Positions 5,621 through 8,607 of a DNA stretch of 8,607 nt are shown piece by piece; position 1 is the first letter of the stretch; every line of letters starts with the position of its first letter. The DNA is from Bifidobacteriaceae bacterium (GTDB taxonomy: Bacteria > Actinomycetota > Actinomycetes > Actinomycetales > WQXJ01), in assembly GCA_031278665.1 (NCBI GenBank), contig JAITKC010000244.1:1-8607 (forward strand), written 5' to 3'. Below the pieces are notes generated by a model. It saw only the letters and a list, made by a program, of their open reading frames with translations. It ran no database searches and was not told the origin of the DNA. The translations under genes and the position numbers were made by a program.

Positions 5621-6826
5621 TTACCTTACCCGCCACGACCGCGCCGACAGGCCGGCGCCGACAACCGCCCCGCCGCCCAATTCCAGCCAGAGCCAACCGG
5701 CCAACGGCCAAAACGGCGCGCCGACTTCGGTCAGCCGGCCCGGGCCGCCCGCCCCGCCGGCCAGCGCCGCCAAACCGGCCAGCGCCGCCGCCGCCAGCAG
5801 CCCCGTCAAACCGGCCGCGATCAAGGCTCGCCACCAACCGGCCGGCAGTTGGCGGCCCGCCAGCCAGCCGGCGATGACGCCGGCGGCCACCGGCGCCGCG
5901 ATCACCGCGCCGGCGAACCCCGGCGGGGCGGTCGACGGCAACAGCCCGAGCAGCGGCAGGGCCGGCTCGACGCCGCCGACGGTCGCAAAAGGCGAGAACT
6001 CGGTGCCGGCGCCGACCGCGAATCCGGGGCCGGCCAGGTAAGCGATCAACCAGGCCAACAGATTCGGCAAGAGCGCCAAGCAAAGCGCCGCCAGGGCGAT
6101 CCCGCCGACAACGCCCGGTTGAAGCGACTGGAAAAGTTCGGCGAACCGCCCCCACCCGCCAACCGCCAACGCCGCCGCCAAGGCCAGCGCGGCGGCCAGC
6201 ACCAGGCCGGCGGCGATCGCGGCCGGCCGCAAGGCGACCAGCACCTCGGCCGGCGTGTGGTCGACCAGCCAGGAGCGCGCCCGGCCGGCCAGCCGCTTGT
6301 CGCCTGAGCGCCCCGGGCGCGCCGGGCGTCCAGCCCAGACCAGGCCGACGGCCGCCGCGCCGGCCCCGCCGATCAACGCCAACCAGGCGGCGGGCCGAGC
6401 GTCATCGGCCAAGACGTAGCCGAAAAAGGCGTCGACCGCCAAGAAGCCGAGCATCCCGCCGCCCAACAGCGGCCAACCGCGGGCCGACGTCACCCGCGAC
6501 AGGGCGGCGCAGGCGAGAGCCGAAACCAGCGGAATTCCGAGCGGGCTGACGGTGACGACCGCCCGGACGGCCCCGGTCCCGATGGCGGTCCAACCGAAGT
6601 GCCCCAAAACCCACAGGTCAGAGCCGAAACGGGCGGCGTCCGCCCACGACACCCCGGCGTTGAAATCCTGGCCGGAGGTCGCGGTGAAGGCCGCCACCAC
6701 CGGCGCGGCCACCACGATCCAACTCAGCAAGGCCGCTTGGACGCCGACCGCCAGGCCGGCCAGGGTGGGCGCCGTGGTCTTCGGCGCCGGGCGGACGGCC
6801 GGCGAGATAGGGCTGGCGTGGCTCAT
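5621..6826 (-). CDS. DUF6350 (PerM-type) multi-pass membrane protein
   Basis: A 401-residue, Ala/Gly/Leu-rich integral membrane protein with about eight to ten hydrophobic segments (for example near 23-48, 88-110, 118-140, 144-165, 200-222, 238-265, 303-323, 333-357 and 372-393). Two blocks identify it: an early LWVLGHFGW ... VSPLGIPLVSALACAALSR (71-111), and a central LLPNLLAWLIAYLAGPGFAVGAGTEFSPF followed by PALPLLGLLP (252-297), which is the hallmark of the actinobacterial DUF6350 family. M. tuberculosis PerM (Rv0955), next to purN-purH, belongs here and is linked to cell division and persistence; transfer of that role to this protein is inference. ATG at 6826 is 31 nt from the stop of the ABC transporter gene and has no clear ribosome site. 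hemH follows after 4 nt. In this window the family's usual neighbours purN and purH are 2.2 kb away. Confidence 0.88.
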   Translation of the reverse strand: MSHASPISPAVRPAPKTTAPTLAGLAVGVQAALLSWIVVAAPVVAAFTATSGQDFNAGVSWADAARFGSDLWVLGHFGWTAIGTGAVRAVVTVSPLGIPLVSALACAALSRVTSARGWPLLGGGMLGFLAVDAFFGYVLADDARPAAWLALIGGAGAAAVGLVWAGRPARPGRSGDKRLAGRARSWLVDHTPAEVLVALRPAAIAAGLVLAAALALAAALAVGGWGRFAELFQSLQPGVVGGIALAALCLALLPNLLAWLIAYLAGPGFAVGAGTEFSPFATVGGVEPALPLLGLLPSTAPPGFAGAVIAAPVAAGVIAGWLAGRQLPAGWWRALIAAGLTGLLAAAALAGLAALAGGAGGPGRLTEVGAPFWPLAGWLWLELGGGAVVGAGLSARSWRVR

Positions 6827-6857
6827 GGTCCAAACAATGTTGCCAGGCCGCGCGGCG

Positions 6858-8607
6858 CTATTGATCCTCCCGCGCCAGCAAGTCGGCGAATTGGCCGGGC
6901 CGCGCGGCCAATTCGGCGTAACGCCCGCACTGGACCACCCGGCCGCCGTCCATGACGTAGACGCGGTCGGCGTCTTTGACGGTCGCCAGCCGGTGCGCGA
7001 TCACGATCACGGTCTTGCCGCGCCAGGCCTCCCGCAGGCGTTCGAGGACCACCGCCTCCGCCGCGTGGTCGAGTTGGGACGTGGCCTCGTCCAGGACCAG
7101 CACCGACGGGTCGCGCAGGAGGGTTCGGGCGAGCGCCAAGCGCTGGCGTTGGCCGCCCGAAAGCAGTTCGCCGAGTTCTCCGACCGGGCTTTGCCAGCCC
7201 GCGTCGCGTTCGGCGATCACCTCGTCGAGCAGGGCCGCCGATGCCGCTTGGTCCAGTTCGCCAGCCGTCGCGCCCGGCCGCGCCAACCGCAAGTTGTCCT
7301 CAATCGAGGCGTTGAACAAGTACGGACGCTGGGCCGCGACCGCGACCTCGGCCCGCAATTGGTCCAGCGGCAGGTCGCGGATCGGCATGCCGTCGAGATA
7401 GATCGCGCCGGCGTCCGGGTCGAACGACCGGGTCAACAGCGCCGCCAGAGTCGACTTGCCCGAACCGGACGCCCCGACCAGGGCGGTCACCTGGCCGGCG
7501 GCGGCGGTCAGAGAGACATCGGTCAAGGCGGGCGAGTTGCGGGCGGCCGCCGGATAGCGGAAGCTGACCGCCTCGACCCGCACCTCCGGCGCGTCGAGGC
7601 GGGCCCGGGGGCCGTGGTCGGCGGGCGGCGGGGTTGGCGGCGGGGCGGGCGATGGCGCCGGGCGGTCGGCGACCAGGGGCGCGGCATCGGTCACCGCGAA
7701 GACGCGCCGGGCCGAGGCGTAGGCCTGCGCGAGGTCGGCGGCGAAGTCCTCGACCGCGGTGACCGGGGCGAAGGCGGCCAACGCCAGACCGATCGCCAAG
7801 CCGGTCTGGCCGGGAGCGAACTGGGCGGCGGCGGCCCAGGCCAACTCGGCGATCAAAGTCAAACTGATCGCCAGCGCGTTCAGGCCCCGGCGCGCGGCGG
7901 CGACGCGGCCGATCGCCGCCAGCCCGGCGGCGACCCCCTGGCCGGTCGCGGCCAGTTCTACCAGGCGGCGGCGCTCGTAGCCGAAGGCCAGGACTTCGCG
8001 CACGCCCTGAACCGAGTCGCGGACATGACCGGCCAAATGGCCGCGGGCGACCCGCAGTTCGGCGGCTGCTTCGGCGCTGACGCGCCGCCCGATCGCCGGC
8101 GTGACCAGGCCCACGAACGCCAGTCCGGCCGCCAGCGGCGCCGCCGCGGCCGGACCGAGCGCGACGGCGGCCCAGACAACCGTCGCAAGCGGCACGATCA
8201 CAGCCGTCACCGCCGGCGCGATGGTGTGTGCGAAGAAGACTTCGACCCGATCGACGTCCTTGGTCACCCGCGACAGCAGGTCGCCGGTGTCGCGGCCCTC
8301 GACCGCCGCCGGCGCCTGCGGGGCCAACCGGTCGTAGAAGTAGAGCCGCAACCGGGCCAGAACGCGAAACGCCACATAGTGCCCGCAGTACTGCTCCAAA
8401 TACCGAGCCAGGCCTTTGACCAGCGACAACGCCACCAAAGTGAGGATCACCGGGCCGGTTTCAAAGTCATCCGGAGTGGCCGCGGCGCCGGCCACCGCCC
8501 AGCCCGCCAGCCCCAGCAGGGCGATTCCGGAGACCAGCCCGGCGGTGCGAAACAGGACCGACATGGCCAGCGGCGCGGCGATCGGCCGGGCCAGCGCCAA
8601 CAGCCGG
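6858..8607 (-). CDS. CydC-like ABC half-transporter, fused permease and ATPase (N-terminus probably off the right edge)
   Basis: An exporter-type half-transporter with an N-terminal membrane domain and a C-terminal ATPase. Residues are numbered from the TTG codon at 8600. Helices lie near 13-38, 50-66, 128-150, 152-172, 245-262 and 264-282. The GLAGWAVAGAA segment (30-40), then VAFRVLARLRLYFYDRLAPQAP (77-97) and GDLLSRVTKDVD (106-117), resembles CydC, the partner of CydD in thiol (Cys/glutathione) export and cytochrome bd assembly. A Pro-rich linker (about 314-326) leads to the ATPase: Walker A GASGSGKST (376-384), Q-loop Gln424, signature LSGGQ (480-484), Walker B LVLDEA (501-506), SQLD (508-511) and switch His536. 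All catalytic motifs are intact. The open frame continues upstream through 8607 with no start or ribosome site, so the true start is probably outside. No partner half is visible, so the substrate is undecided; cydC is the best name but other CydC-like exporters fit. Confidence 0.9.
   Translation of the reverse strand, partial: RLLALARPIAAPLAMSVLFRTAGLVSGIALLGLAGWAVAGAAATPDDFETGPVILTLVALSLVKGLARYLEQYCGHYVAFRVLARLRLYFYDRLAPQAPAAVEGRDTGDLLSRVTKDVDRVEVFFAHTIAPAVTAVIVPLATVVWAAVALGPAAAAPLAAGLAFVGLVTPAIGRRVSAEAAAELRVARGHLAGHVRDSVQGVREVLAFGYERRRLVELAATGQGVAAGLAAIGRVAAARRGLNALAISLTLIAELAWAAAAQFAPGQTGLAIGLALAAFAPVTAVEDFAADLAQAYASARRVFAVTDAAPLVADRPAPSPAPPPTPPPADHGPRARLDAPEVRVEAVSFRYPAAARNSPALTDVSLTAAAGQVTALVGASGSGKSTLAALLTRSFDPDAGAIYLDGMPIRDLPLDQLRAEVAVAAQRPYLFNASIEDNLRLARPGATAGELDQAASAALLDEVIAERDAGWQSPVGELGELLSGGQRQRLALARTLLRDPSVLVLDEATSQLDHAAEAVVLERLREAWRGKTVIVIAHRLATVKDADRVYVMDGGRVVQCGRYAELAARPGQFADLLAREDQ

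Noticed and set aside
5558..6307. Plus-strand open frame (249 codons) opposite DUF6350
   Set aside because: Arg/Gln/Gly-rich shadow of a gene with clear family motifs.
8598..8600. TTG at 8600 as the start of the CydC-like gene
   Set aside because: The frame is open to the window edge and no ribosome site is visible. A start a few codons further upstream is more likely, so the gene is treated as partial.
1..8607. A new defence, toxin-antitoxin or biosynthetic system
   Set aside because: Every gene but one maps to a known metabolic or membrane family. The remaining membrane protein stands alone and shows no partner.

Overview
The window is dense, GC-rich DNA (roughly 70% G+C by eye) with strong G/C preference at third codon positions, GTG starts, Shine-Dalgarno sites and very short gaps between genes. 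Gene content and order point to a member of the Actinomycetota. The clearest signs are a PurN of the mycobacterial type (NTHPALLPAFPG active-site block) and a DUF6350/PerM-type membrane protein near purN and purH, an arrangement I recall from Mycobacterium (Rv0955-purN-purH). I cannot name the genus.

From right to left, the first minus-strand unit holds a CydC-like ABC half-transporter (probably cut by the right edge), the DUF6350 membrane protein (30-nt gap), and a ferrochelatase hemH starting 4 nt after the DUF6350 stop. A single plus-strand gene (3833-4585) for a Pro-rich, three-helix membrane protein converges on hemH, with a small GC hairpin between their stops. A 371-bp non-coding stretch (3462-3832) then separates this gene from the divergent purN. 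It carries several inverted repeats and looks like a two-way promoter region. The second minus-strand unit is purN, a VanZ-like membrane protein gene, and purH. purH starts inside the vanZ-like stop codon (GTGA overlap) behind a perfect AGGAGG. After 97 nt comes a malate dehydrogenase gene (mdh) that runs off the left edge.

purN and purH supply one-carbon steps of de novo purine synthesis: formylation of GAR, then formylation of AICAR and ring closure to IMP. mdh serves the TCA cycle and hemH inserts iron into a porphyrin. CydC-like proteins belong to a family that exports thiols and supports cytochrome assembly. The DUF6350, VanZ-like and Pro-rich proteins are envelope proteins of poorly known role.

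I see no CRISPR array, transposase, phage gene, tRNA or rRNA, and no convincing new multi-gene system. The points worth a second look are: a ferrochelatase that resembles the proteobacterial protoheme type rather than the actinobacterial coproporphyrin type; the insertion of hemH plus an opposing gene between DUF6350 and purN; an LDH-like malate dehydrogenase; the VanZ-like gene wedged into the purine operon; and the structured divergent promoter region with possible leaderless starts on both sides.
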